A stretch of 64,000 nt of DNA from Betaproteobacteria bacterium (GTDB taxonomy: Bacteria > Pseudomonadota > Gammaproteobacteria > Burkholderiales > Usitatibacteraceae). Location of the stretch: assembly GCA_016720925.1 (NCBI GenBank), contig JADKJR010000006.1:1-64000 (forward strand). Reading direction: 5' to 3'. The notes beneath the pieces are model-generated. The model made no database searches and was not told where the DNA came from. It saw nothing but the letters and a program-made list of their open reading frames with translations. Positions 56,288 to 64,000 of the stretch are shown in pieces. Each line of letters opens with the position of its first letter. Position 1 is the stretch's first letter. The position numbers and the translations under genes were made by a program.

Positions 56288-57220
56288 ATGAAAATACTAA
56301 TTAGCGAATTCATGGATGAGGCCGCGGTTGCCTCGCTTCAGGGCGGCTTTGATACGAGCTACGATGCTACGCTGGTCGATCGCCGCGAAGAGTTGCTTGG
56401 CAAGCTCAAGGACGTCGATGCGCTTATCGTTCGAAATCGCACGCAGGTAAACGGGGAGATTCTCGCGGCGGCGCCAAAGCTCAAGGTCGTTGGCCGTCTC
56501 GGTGTCGGACTCGATAACATCGATCTGCCGGCATGTAGGGCACGTAACGTGGAAGTGATTCCCGCAACTGGCGCAAATGCACTGGCGGTCGCGGAATATG
56601 TGATCGGCACCGCGATGATGTTGTTACGTGGGGTCTATTTTTCCACGGCCGCGGTTGCGGCCGGGCAATGGCCGCGAGGCCCGCTTTCCAATGGTCGGGA
56701 AATAGGCGGCAAGACGCTGGGCATCATCGGCTTTGGAGGTATCGGGCAACTAACGGCGCAACTCGCACAGGGCTTGGGCATGCGCGTCGTGGCCACCGAT
56801 CCGATGATCAGTGCCGCGTCGCCCATATGGAAAGAAACGTGCGTCACCTGTCTTACGCTTGATCAATTGCTCGCGGAATGCGATGTGGTTTCATTGCATG
56901 TTCCATTGGTTCCCGAAACCCGTAACCTGATCAATGCGGCACGCCTTGCAATGATGAAAGCCGATGCAGTGCTGATCAATTCCGCGCGAGGTAGCATCAT
57001 CGACGAAGCGGCGCTGGCCGCCGCGCTGAAGTCAAAACAACTGGGCGGCGCGGCGCTGGACGTATATGACGCCGAACCGTTGAAGGCAGGCTCGCCGCTG
57101 GCGGAATGCCCCAATCTCATCCTGACCCCGCATGTCGCCGGCGTAACGACGGAATCCAACACCCGCGTGAGCGGAATGATTGCCGAGCGCGTCGCCGCAT
57201 TCCTCGCATCGGCCCGGTAG
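56288..57220 (+). CDS. slcC: D-2-hydroxyacid dehydrogenase, probable (S)-sulfolactate dehydrogenase
   Basis: 310 residues of the D-isomer-specific 2-hydroxyacid dehydrogenase family. The NAD motif is GFGGIGQL, with catalytic arginine in INSARGSIIDEAAL, glutamate in VYDAEPL and histidine in LTPHVAG. The N-terminus ILISEFMDEAAV and the segment VRNRTQVNGEILAAAPKLKV recall SlcC of Chromohalobacter as I remember it. SlcC oxidises (S)-sulfolactate to sulfopyruvate. The ATG at 56288 is preferred over a TTG at 56270. It is preceded by the G-rich tract. Confidence 0.7.
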   Translation: MKILISEFMDEAAVASLQGGFDTSYDATLVDRREELLGKLKDVDALIVRNRTQVNGEILAAAPKLKVVGRLGVGLDNIDLPACRARNVEVIPATGANALAVAEYVIGTAMMLLRGVYFSTAAVAAGQWPRGPLSNGREIGGKTLGIIGFGGIGQLTAQLAQGLGMRVVATDPMISAASPIWKETCVTCLTLDQLLAECDVVSLHVPLVPETRNLINAARLAMMKADAVLINSARGSIIDEAALAAALKSKQLGGAALDVYDAEPLKAGSPLAECPNLILTPHVAGVTTESNTRVSGMIAERVAAFLASAR

Positions 57221-57251
57221 TGCGTTTCTAATATTTTCGACGAAGGCTTCC

Positions 57252-58259
57252 ATGGCCAAACACAGCCTTGAACATCTCGCCACGCTGGCGACCCGTGCGC
57301 TGACGCAAGCGGGCGCCTCGCGCCCCATGGCTGAGGCCACCGTCCGTGCGCTTCTGTACGCTGACGCGCGTGGACTGCCATCGCACGGCCTGTCGCGTGT
57401 GTTGCAATACACCGCGCACCTTCGCAATGGTCGCGCCAACGGCGCCGCCGTGGCGAAAGTCGTCAATGGGAAGGCGGCAGCATGTCTGGTTGATGCGGAA
57501 GAAGGTCTCGCCTTTCCAGCTTGCGAGCTGGCGATCACCGAAGCGATCACCCGTGCAAAGGCAGCAGGCGCATGCTTCGTCGGTGTGACCAACAGCCATC
57601 ACTTTGGTGCGGCTGCCTGTCACGTCGAAGCGGTGGCCGCTGCCGGAATGGTCGGACTTGCCTTTGGCAACTCGCCAAGCGCCATGCCCGCATGGGGAGG
57701 CAAGCGCGGCATTTTTGGCACAAACCCGATCGCTGCTGCCTTTCCGCGTCAACACGAGGCACCGCTAATAATTGATCTGTCCTTGTCGGAGGTGGCGCGC
57801 GGCAAGCTGATGATCGCCGCCAAGAAAGGCGAATCGATTCCGCTCGGCTGGGCGCTCGACAAGGACGGAAAGCCAACCACCGATCCCAAGGCAGGGATGG
57901 AGGGCACGATGATGCCCGCCGGCGGCGTGAAGGGCGCGATGCTGGCCATGATCGTTGAACTGCTGTGCTGCGCGCTGACCGGCGCGGCATTTGGCTTCGA
58001 AGCCGATTCATTTTTTGTCGATGCGGGCAATCGACCACGTATCGGCCAGGCATTTCTGGCCATTGACCCGGATGCCCTGGCCGGACGTTCGACGTTTTAC
58101 GCCCGTATGGAGACCCTCATTGCGGCGATGCTTGCTGAAGAAGGTGTCCGCCTGCCCGGGTATCGGCGTGCTGCTATTGCCCACGATGTTCAGCGCGACG
58201 GAGTTGAAATACCCGCAGCCTTGCTGGCGGATCTGGAACGGCTTGCCGGCACGATATAG
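57252..58259 (+). CDS. comC: LDH2/MDH2-family dehydrogenase, probable (R)-sulfolactate dehydrogenase
   Basis: 335 residues of the malate/L-lactate dehydrogenase family that lacks a Rossmann fold: YADARGLPSHGLSRVLQY, GVTNSHHFGAA with the catalytic histidine, GTNPIAAAFPR and MMPAGGVKGAMLAMIVELLC. In sulfolactate degraders ComC reduces sulfopyruvate to (R)-sulfolactate, which SuyAB then cleaves, so the pair SlcC/ComC acts as a racemase. Other substrates such as malate or ureidoglycolate cannot be excluded from sequence alone. It lies 31 bases after the previous gene. Confidence 0.7.
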   Translation: MAKHSLEHLATLATRALTQAGASRPMAEATVRALLYADARGLPSHGLSRVLQYTAHLRNGRANGAAVAKVVNGKAAACLVDAEEGLAFPACELAITEAITRAKAAGACFVGVTNSHHFGAAACHVEAVAAAGMVGLAFGNSPSAMPAWGGKRGIFGTNPIAAAFPRQHEAPLIIDLSLSEVARGKLMIAAKKGESIPLGWALDKDGKPTTDPKAGMEGTMMPAGGVKGAMLAMIVELLCCALTGAAFGFEADSFFVDAGNRPRIGQAFLAIDPDALAGRSTFYARMETLIAAMLAEEGVRLPGYRRAAIAHDVQRDGVEIPAALLADLERLAGTI

Positions 58260-58421
58260 ATTCCGGCAACGTCGGTTTCAGCATCGCTGCGCATATCCTT
58301 TGTACCCATTTGCAAACTGGTCGCCGGCATGGCAGCAGGTGTATGTAAGCTGATCTGCCCCGGATGAGCGCTGCCATAAACCCATTCCGGTTTTCATGAT
58401 GAAAGCCCCTAAAATACGCCG

Positions 58422-59315
58422 ATGTCCATCGCACTCCTGCTGATCCCCGACTTCGCGCTGATCCTGTTCGGCTTCCTGCTTAACCGTATCACCGATTGGG
58501 GCCGTGATTTCTGGAGTGGCCTGGAAAAGCTGATCTATTACGTGTTGTTTCCGGCGCTGCTGTTCAACTCTATCGCCCGCACGCACATCGATTTCAACAC
58601 CGCCACGCCGGCGCTGGAGACTGCGGCCATCACGGTGCTGGCAGGCATGGCGCTCGCCTGGCTGGCGCGTTATCTGTTCAAGCCGAGTGAAAAGGTATTT
58701 GCGTCAACGTTTCAGACCGCGTTCCGCTTCAATTCCTATGTCGGCCTCGCCATCGCCGGCCGCCTGCATGGCGAGGCCGGCATCGCCGCATTCGGCATCA
58801 TCATCGGGCTGGTGGTGCCGATGTGCAATATCGCCTCCGTGTGGGCGCTGGCGAAGCATTCCGAAACGCACGTGCTCAAAGAACTCGCGCAGAATCCGCT
58901 GATCCTGGCGACCGTCAGCGGCGTCCTGTATTCACTCTCCGGCCTGCCGCTGCCGGAGTTGCTGCACATGCTGATCTCACGCATGGGCGCGGCCTCGCTC
59001 GCCTGCGGGCTGTTGTGCGTGGGCGCGGCGCTGACCATTTCCAATGCCCACCATCATGCGGGCCTGATCGGCTATTTCACCGCCGTGAAATTGCTGGCGA
59101 TGCCACTGGTGGCAATTGTCGCGGCGCGCATGCTCGGCGTGTCTGGCGTATTCTTCGAGATGGTGGTACTGCTAGCCGCTTCACCCACGGCGACATCAGC
59201 GTATGTGCTGGCGGTGCGGATGGGGGGCGATGGCCCACTGGTGGCGCGCAGCGTGACGGTGAGTACGTTGTTCGGCATGATTGCGTTGCCGGTATGGTTG
59301 AATATCGCACGGTGA
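58422..59315 (+). CDS. AEC-family (auxin efflux carrier) transporter
   Basis: 297 residues with ten predicted membrane helices and the AEC pattern (IPDFALILFGFLLNR, FPALLFNSIART, FNSYVGLAIAGRLHGE, LLAASPTATSAYVLAVRMGG). Family members move dicarboxylates or other anions across the inner membrane. It lies 162 bases after comC on the same strand and could transport a sulfonate or sulfite for the cluster, but this is only positional. A TAAAAT box at 58410-58415 lies close to the ATG. Confidence 0.88.
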   Translation: MSIALLLIPDFALILFGFLLNRITDWGRDFWSGLEKLIYYVLFPALLFNSIARTHIDFNTATPALETAAITVLAGMALAWLARYLFKPSEKVFASTFQTAFRFNSYVGLAIAGRLHGEAGIAAFGIIIGLVVPMCNIASVWALAKHSETHVLKELAQNPLILATVSGVLYSLSGLPLPELLHMLISRMGAASLACGLLCVGAALTISNAHHHAGLIGYFTAVKLLAMPLVAIVAARMLGVSGVFFEMVVLLAASPTATSAYVLAVRMGGDGPLVARSVTVSTLFGMIALPVWLNIAR

Positions 59316-59336
59316 CAATTAAACAAGGAGTCTGGT

Positions 59337-60206
59337 ATGCGTCTGGATGATGAAAGCGAAAGCAGTAATGTCGAGGACCGCCGCGGCGGCGGCATGGGAC
59401 GCGCGGGTGGCGTTGGTATCGGCACGGTGGTGATCGCGCTGGTCGCAAGTTATTTTCTCGGCATCGATCCCCGGACATTGCTGGGTGTTGCCGAGACGGT
59501 GCAGAACGTGCAGCATTCTTCGCCCGCGCAGGGCCGGCCCATCGATCCTGCGACCGATCCGGATGCCGCGCTGAAATCCGAAATGGGCAAGATCCTGCAC
59601 AAGACCGAAACGTCGTGGGGAGACTTGTTCCAGAAGATGGGCGGGCAATATCAGAAACCAGTCCTGGTGCTTTATCGAGGCCAGACGCCAACCGCTTGCG
59701 GCGCGGGGCAGGCGGCCATGGGACCGTTTTATTGTCCGGGTGATCGAAAGGTCTATCTCGACATGGTGTTTTTTCGCGAAATGGAACAACGCTTCCGTGC
59801 CGGTGGCGACTTTGCGCGCGCGTATGTGATTGCCCACGAAATCGGCCATCACGTGCAAAATCTGATGGGCATCATGGAGAAGACCGACGCGTTGCGCGGA
59901 CGCATGAGCAAAGCCGAAAACAACAAAATATCGGTGCGCGTGGAGCTGCAGGCCGATTGTTTTGCGGGCGTGTGGGCGCAACACGCGAACAAGGCCAAAC
60001 CGTTTCTCGATCCGCAAGACGTCGATGAGGCGCTACGCGCGGCCAACGCCATCGGCGATGACATGCTGCAAAAACAATCGCAGGGCGTGGTGGTGCCGGA
60101 TTCATTTACGCATGGCAGCTCGGCGCAGCGCATGCGCTGGTTCAAGACCGGTTTTGAGACCGGCAGCATGAAGGCTTGTGATACGTTTGCGGCGCGGGAT
60201 ATTTGA
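59337..60206 (+). CDS. Neutral zinc metallopeptidase, YpfJ family
   Basis: 289 residues. A short cytoplasmic N-terminus, one membrane helix (GIGTVVIALVASYFLGID), then a protease domain with HEIGHHVQNLMG and the third ligand in VELQADCFAGVWAQ. Family members are membrane-anchored zinc peptidases of unknown substrate. The ATG has an AAGGAG upstream. It starts 21 bases after the AEC gene. Confidence 0.93.
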   Translation: MRLDDESESSNVEDRRGGGMGRAGGVGIGTVVIALVASYFLGIDPRTLLGVAETVQNVQHSSPAQGRPIDPATDPDAALKSEMGKILHKTETSWGDLFQKMGGQYQKPVLVLYRGQTPTACGAGQAAMGPFYCPGDRKVYLDMVFFREMEQRFRAGGDFARAYVIAHEIGHHVQNLMGIMEKTDALRGRMSKAENNKISVRVELQADCFAGVWAQHANKAKPFLDPQDVDEALRAANAIGDDMLQKQSQGVVVPDSFTHGSSAQRMRWFKTGFETGSMKACDTFAARDI

Positions 60207-60320
60207 GTTTGTAGATCCCGAAATCAGCGAAGTGAATTCCGGTAGCGCTGAACGATGGGAAAGAGCCCCCGCATTGCGCTTCGCTTCATGCGGGCTACTT
60301 GGCCCTGTCAGTAGTTGAAA

Positions 60321-60350
60321 AAAAACGGCACGCCGAGGCGTGCCGTTTTT
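60321..60350. terminator. Bidirectional intrinsic terminator
   Basis: A perfect 14-base stem, AAAAACGGCACGCC / GGCGTGCCGTTTTT, with A- and T-runs on either side. It ends the rplS operon (minus, stop at 60370) and can also end the metallopeptidase transcript. Confidence 0.9.
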
Positions 60351-60369
60351 GTTGCGGGGTAGAAAAAAC

Positions 60370-60759
60370 TTATGCGCTCTTTTCGCCCTTGGTCTGCGTG
60401 GACACATAGTCCAGCTTTTCCTTGATGCGTGCCGACTTGCCCGAACGATCGCGCAGGTAATAGAGCTTGGCGCGGCGTACGTCGCCTTTGCGCTTCACTT
60501 CGATCGACGCAATCGTCGGTGCGTAGGTTTGGAACGTACGCTCCACACCTTCACCCGAGGAGATCTTGCGGACGATGAACGATGAATTGAGGCCGCGATT
60601 GCGCTTGGCAATCACCACGCCTTCGTAGGCCTGGACGCGCTTGCGTTCGCCTTCGATCACGTTCACGTTCACGATCACGGTGTCACCGGGGGAGAATTCC
60701 GGGATCGTCTTGGCCAGACGGGCCATTTCTTCATTTTCCAGCGTTTGAATCAGGTTCAT
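60370..60759 (-). CDS. rplS: 50S ribosomal protein L19
   Basis: 129 residues with the L19 pattern: FSPGDTVIVNVNVIEGERKR, VQAYEGVVIAKRNRGLNSSF, GVERTFQTYAPTIASIEVKR and LYYLRDRSGKSARIKE. The C-terminal tail is longer than in E. coli L19 (115 residues). It is the last gene of the rpsP-rimM-trmD-rplS operon, 91 bases after trmD. Confidence 0.97.
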   Translation of the reverse strand: MNLIQTLENEEMARLAKTIPEFSPGDTVIVNVNVIEGERKRVQAYEGVVIAKRNRGLNSSFIVRKISSGEGVERTFQTYAPTIASIEVKRKGDVRRAKLYYLRDRSGKSARIKEKLDYVSTQTKGEKSA

Positions 60760-60850
60760 GTTGTTTCCTTTCGCGTTAGCGGCTGAAGACTTTGCTTCAC
60801 GCCTGTCGCACAGAGCAACCGATCTTCCGGTTGATGTGCGCGTTTTGTTG

Positions 60851-61630
60851 TCACACCTTTTTTACTGCTGTTTGTTCCTGCCTGATCTCGTCAAGCAGTT
60901 TCAAATCCTGTTTGCTCCAATTCCGCCCCTCCAGCAAGTCGGGACGCCTTTCCTGCGAACGCTTCAGCGCCTGCTTGCGCCGCCACGCTTCAATCTTTGC
61001 ATGGTCGCCGCTCATCAATACCGGCGGTACTGCTTTTCCGCTCCACATTTCCGGTCGCGTAAAGTGCGGATGATCCAGCAATCCGTCGCGAGCCGGCGAG
61101 AATGAATCCTCCACTGCTGATTGTCCATCCCCCAGCACGCCGGGCAACAACCTTACCATCGAATCGATCAGCACCATCGTGGCCAGTTCCCCGCCGGACA
61201 GCACGTAATCGCCAATCGACACTTCAAGATCCACGCGCGCATCGATCAGGCGTTCGTCGATCCCTTCATACCGGCCGCACAGGAAAATCAGGCCGTCTTC
61301 CTTTGCCAGTTCGCGGATACCTGCATCCGTGATCGGCTTGGCTTGCGGCGTGACGTAAACCACCTTCGGTTTGGCCACGCCTTGCGCCGTTTGCCCCTGC
61401 ATGGCCGCATCAATTGCCGCATTCAGCGGTTCCGCCATCATCACCATCCCCGGTCCGCCGCCGTACGGGCGGTCATCGATGGTCTTGTAGGCATTTACCG
61501 CAAATTCACGCGGGTTCCAACACTTGAGTTCCCACGCTTTTTCATCCAATCCGCGACGCGTAACGCCGAAATCGGCAATCGCATCGAACATCTCGGGAAA
61601 CAGGGTGATGACGCTGTATTGCCTGGTCAC
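60851..61630 (-). CDS. trmD: tRNA (guanine-N1)-methyltransferase TrmD
   Basis: 259 residues. The N-terminal knotted SPOUT domain has ITLFPEMFDAIADFGVTRRG, PYGGGPGMVMMAEPL and LCGRYEGIDERLID, with SIGDYVLSGGELA around the SAM knot. It methylates G37 of tRNAs and is essential. The gap to rimM is 85 bases and holds an inverted repeat. Confidence 0.97.
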   Translation of the reverse strand: MTRQYSVITLFPEMFDAIADFGVTRRGLDEKAWELKCWNPREFAVNAYKTIDDRPYGGGPGMVMMAEPLNAAIDAAMQGQTAQGVAKPKVVYVTPQAKPITDAGIRELAKEDGLIFLCGRYEGIDERLIDARVDLEVSIGDYVLSGGELATMVLIDSMVRLLPGVLGDGQSAVEDSFSPARDGLLDHPHFTRPEMWSGKAVPPVLMSGDHAKIEAWRRKQALKRSQERRPDLLEGRNWSKQDLKLLDEIRQEQTAVKKV

Positions 61631-61644
61631 GCAATTTCCCCACT

Positions 61645-61715
61645 CCGTTCGCCCTGAGCCTGTCGAAGGGCCACCAGTTCAATTTACCGTGCTTCGACAG
61701 GCTCAGCACGAACGG
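61645..61715. repeat. Inverted GAGCCTGTCGAAG repeat pair in the rplS operon
   Basis: CGTTCGCCCTGAGCCTGTCG (from 61646) and the complementary arm GCTTCGACAGGCTCAGCACG (61691-61710) form a hairpin with a loop of about 19 bases. The core is a common REP-like sequence in proteobacterial genomes. It separates rimM from trmD inside the operon. Confidence 0.75.
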
Positions 61716-62264
61716 TTATATGTATTCTCCGCTCCAGTTGACCGCTATCACCTTCGCTTCACGGTCAACCTTCACAATCACTTCATCGATGAAGGGAATC
61801 AATGTTTCTTCGCTTCCCAACTTCACCACCAGCACATCATTTGCGCCGGTTTCCATCAGTGTTTCAACTTTGCCGAGCGTTACGCCGGTGGCATTCACTA
61901 CCGTGCAGCCGATCAGGTCAAACCAGAAAACTTCGCCTTCATCGGTCCCTTCCAACGCTTCGCGCGGAATACCGATCTCGTGTTTCACCAGTTTCTCCGC
62001 CGCCGTGCGGTCATCGCAACCCTTGAGCTTGGCGAAGACGCCTTTGGTGTTCACCGCAAAATCTTCCAGCTCATACTCTTCCCAAGTCGCATTGGCCTTC
62101 GCGGGCGTTTTCAGCAGCCACGACGCGTAGGCGTCGAGACTGTCGGGCGTCTGTGTGAAGCTCTGGAGCTTTAGCCAACCTTTGATGCCGAATGGCGCGC
62201 CGACGCGCGCCATGACTACGATATCTTCGGCAGCAGCAGGATTACTTGACGGCTTTTTTGCCAC
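61716..62264 (-). CDS. rimM: Ribosome maturation factor RimM
   Basis: 182 residues. The N-terminal domain has VVMARVGAPFGIKGWLKLQS and the PRC-barrel part has GEVFWFDLIGCTV, VLVVKLGSEETLIPFIDEVI. RimM assists assembly of the 30S head near S19. It overlaps rpsP by 23 bases. Confidence 0.96.
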   Translation of the reverse strand: MAKKPSSNPAAAEDIVVMARVGAPFGIKGWLKLQSFTQTPDSLDAYASWLLKTPAKANATWEEYELEDFAVNTKGVFAKLKGCDDRTAAEKLVKHEIGIPREALEGTDEGEVFWFDLIGCTVVNATGVTLGKVETLMETGANDVLVVKLGSEETLIPFIDEVIVKVDREAKVIAVNWSGEYI

Positions 62265-62493
62265 GTCTGACCAGCTTCATCACGGCGTCCGAGGCTTGTG
62301 CGCCTTTGGTCTGCCAGTAGGTCAGGCGATCCATCGCGATGCGGAATGGCTCTTCGGATTCAGCGGCCAACGGGTTATAGAAACCGATGCGCTCGATAAA
62401 GCGGCCATCGCGTGCGTCGCGTGAATCGGCAACGACGACGTTATAAAAAGGACGATTCTTCGCGCCACCGCGCGCCATGCGAATAACTACCAT
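62242..62493 (-). CDS. rpsP: 30S ribosomal protein S16
   Basis: 83 residues: VVIRMARGGAKNRPFYNVVV, RDGRFIERIGFYNPLA, LTYWQTKGAQASDAVMKLVR. The ATG at 62493 has AGGAGAA at ideal spacing; longer readings lead into leader sequence. It is the first gene of the operon. Confidence 0.96.
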   Translation of the reverse strand: MVVIRMARGGAKNRPFYNVVVADSRDARDGRFIERIGFYNPLAAESEEPFRIAMDRLTYWQTKGAQASDAVMKLVRRGKKAVK

Positions 62494-62528
62494 GTAATTC
62501 TCCTGTGATGGCAAAGTGCCAATAGACA

Positions 62529-62565
62529 ATCCGTTGCGAACGGATAACGGCCGGTTGCGAACCGG
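62529..62565 (-). promoter_or_regulatory. Tandem hairpins in the rpsP leader
   Basis: ATCCGTT-GCG-AACGGAT (62529-62545) and CCGGTT-GCG-AACCGG (62551-62565) are two hairpins 22 bases apart with the same three-base loop and loop-closing pairs. They would both be in the 5' leader of the rpsP mRNA. Confidence 0.55.
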
Positions 62566-62605
62566 TAACGCCCTCATTCCTGTAGCAAATGCGGGAAAGC
62601 CTTGA

Positions 62606-62635
62606 ATTATAAGCGGAAAGACAAATTCCGCGCAA
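62606..62635 (-). promoter_or_regulatory. Predicted rpsP operon promoter
   Basis: On the minus strand TATAAT (62611-62606) is preceded at 18 bases by TTGCGC (62635-62630). This gives a leader of about 105 bases for rpsP. Confidence 0.5.
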
Positions 62636-62833
62636 GTCTGATTTCAGGCGGGGTTCTGGTTTGAATTTGCAGGTGAAGACCACTTCTTGCCATTGCCGCA
62701 ACTGGCTAATACCGCCATTCACCGGTTTGATGCCTGTTTGCGCCGAGCCGGTCGCATCGAGGTTGGCACGGCGCAATGGGCAAGGGTACAGTTCGCGCCA
62801 TGCCAAATCCTTCCACTCGCTGGAGTTAGCGTC

Positions 62834-64000
62834 GTGACAAATCTCTCTATCCCGTTGAAAAAACACACCCCGCCAGGCCGGGGCCGTCGTTTCTTGGGCA
62901 TTCGCATTCGTCATTGGCGGATAGCACTGATTACCGCTGGTGCCTTCGCCCTTTTGTCACCTTTAGGCAATTTGGCGAACGGCACGCCACAACTCTTCGA
63001 TTACGCAAACATACTGTACAGGGTTGCGCTATCGGCATTGTTTGGCGCCGTCATTGCCGCCATGTTCGTGTACTTCGAAAAAAAAGCATGCCAACGCCTG
63101 GGCATGGACGCCGATACCGCCTACGGCGAGGAAATATTCCGGAGTGTGCAATCGCGTACAGTCTCTGTAGCCGGCAATCGCGACGAAGTCCTGCAACGCG
63201 CCTGCGACGCGCTTGTCGAGTATGGTGCGTTGATCGACAAGTGCGACCATGCAGCAGGACGCGTTGACGCGGTCACGATGCAGAATTGGCAAAGCTACGG
63301 CGAACGATTAATGATCTCGGCGACCGGAAATGATCCGTGCGAAGTGACCATACGATCAGCGCCGCGTGGATTGAACGAATCCTCGCGACTTGCTAAGTAT
63401 CTTTTCAACTACGGCCGTAGCTGGGAGCATGTGCGCTCGCTCGCGACGCGCGTCACCACGGGCTTGTTTCCCGTGACCGTGTCTCACAGTGCCGTGCGAC
63501 TCGAGAATTCGCTTGAGGTTGGCAGTGCGTTTCCAGCCCGCATGTCAACAGGCTCTTGGCAACGGCTGCTGGCAACGACGGCGATCTATTCGATATTGCT
63601 GGTGGCGCGGGCGATGCCGGCCAAGGAAGCGCTGGCCACAGGCGCTTTCGCGCTGGGAATGGGCATTGAGCTTGTCGCGTTCTTGATATTTCGTCCGCAA
63701 TCGCACTGCAGACTCCGCCCGGAATCGCAAGAAACTGCCCAGACCTTTCTCAATTACTTCCTTCCGGCACTTATATTGCCCGTCATCATGATGGATCCGT
63801 CGCTCCATTGGAGCGATAGCAGGAATATTCCCGCCATCATGACTTTTGGCTTTCTTTCATTCACCCTGTTCGTCCGATTGCGTGAACAGAACCGAGGTCG
63901 CGCGCAACGCGCCCTGCTACAGAATAGAAGCGAAAGAGCCGAACTGGAACGTCAGCTCGCCGAAGCAAAACTGGTGGTACTGTCCGCGCAGATCGAGCCG
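62834..64000 (+). CDS. LytS/YehU-type sensor histidine kinase, partial (runs off the end)
   Basis: An open frame of 389 codons from a GTG at 62834 (GGAG upstream) to the last base, without a stop. Two hydrophobic segments lie near residues 35-80 (WRIALITAGAFALLSPLGNL, LYRVALSALFGAVIAAMFVY) and others near residues 245-280 and 305-345. The last residues RAELERQLAEAKLVVLSAQI, then EP, match the start of the His-kinase domain that continues with HFLFNTL in this family. The sensor half has no family I recognise. The catalytic part is beyond the window. Confidence 0.75.
   Translation, partial: MTNLSIPLKKHTPPGRGRRFLGIRIRHWRIALITAGAFALLSPLGNLANGTPQLFDYANILYRVALSALFGAVIAAMFVYFEKKACQRLGMDADTAYGEEIFRSVQSRTVSVAGNRDEVLQRACDALVEYGALIDKCDHAAGRVDAVTMQNWQSYGERLMISATGNDPCEVTIRSAPRGLNESSRLAKYLFNYGRSWEHVRSLATRVTTGLFPVTVSHSAVRLENSLEVGSAFPARMSTGSWQRLLATTAIYSILLVARAMPAKEALATGAFALGMGIELVAFLIFRPQSHCRLRPESQETAQTFLNYFLPALILPVIMMDPSLHWSDSRNIPAIMTFGFLSFTLFVRLREQNRGRAQRALLQNRSERAELERQLAEAKLVVLSAQIEP

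Larger units (their letters stand above)
62494..62833. other. Divergent leader region between rpsP and the sensor kinase
   Basis: No protein gene is supported. The part nearest rpsP holds two small hairpins and a -10-like box for rpsP. The part nearest the kinase, from about 62640, must carry its promoter, for which no clear boxes were seen. Confidence 0.5.

Noticed and set aside
62441..62914. 157-codon minus-strand frame upstream of rpsP
   Set aside because: It crosses the predicted rpsP promoter and hairpins and has no coding signal.

Overview
The window is GC-rich, densely coded bacterial DNA that most resembles a betaproteobacterium, Burkholderiales-like. The pointers are the rpsP-rimM-trmD-rplS and xseB-ispA-dxs operons, a Bug-type tripartite tricarboxylate receptor, a Bcr/CflA pump, a Rieske oxygenase and a soxXYZA cluster. 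I cannot name a genus. No tRNA, rRNA or CRISPR array was found.

Layout. 1-8 kb: a broken SDR fragment, an NTF2-like protein, two MFS transporters facing each other, a rhodanese, an M20 amidohydrolase, an AT-rich orphan gene and an IS110-family element. 8-15 kb: a PEBP lipoprotein, a DUF885 peptidase and a full-length B12-dependent methionine synthase interrupted by two single-base frameshifts. 15.3-17.4 kb: soxXYZA, without soxB and with an atypical SoxY tail. 17.4-26.4 kb: an OYE-type reductase, a GST, a YcaQ-like protein, the isoprenoid operon, a Rieske oxygenase and an EamA transporter. 26.6-29.9 kb: a 1066-residue coiled-coil membrane protein built partly from 112-residue repeats. 30-37.6 kb: a sulfurtransferase, an S9 peptidase, plsY/folB, ybaK, and a DapA-like/ogt/xerD operon.

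38-58.3 kb is the most interesting part. It is a contiguous catabolic region: TonB receptor, IlvD/Edd dehydratase, HpcH/HpaI aldolase, MalK-type ABC importer, GH31 glycosidase, aldose epimerase, SMP-30 lactonase, SDR dehydrogenase, Bug receptor and a HutC-type GntR regulator. These are followed by two UxaA-type subunits, a D-2-hydroxyacid dehydrogenase and an LDH2/MDH2 dehydrogenase. The last four genes look like suyA-suyB-slcC-comC, the sulfolactate desulfonation set. The first part has the enzyme classes of a non-phosphorylative (sulfo-)Entner-Doudoroff route. My leading hypothesis is a cluster that takes a sulfosugar such as sulfoquinovose to pyruvate and sulfite. A pentose or alpha-xyloside pathway is the main rival. 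The two halves are tied together by the same operator-promoter cassette (TCATATAGATGA, 5 bp, TTGACT, 17 bp, -10), found before the TonB receptor and between gntR and the suyA-like gene.

58.4-64 kb: an AEC carrier, a YpfJ-type metalloprotease, the rplS-trmD-rimM-rpsP operon on the minus strand, and the start of a LytS-type sensor kinase that runs off the end.

About ten copies of an interspersed palindrome of roughly 45-75 bp, with arms like CTCCAGCACTGGCG and CGCCAGTGCTAGAG, lie between genes throughout. One copy appears to have replaced the end of an ABC permease gene. Several genes carry single-base frameshifts, and a G-only tract lies at 56.15 kb, so part of the sequence may contain assembly errors.
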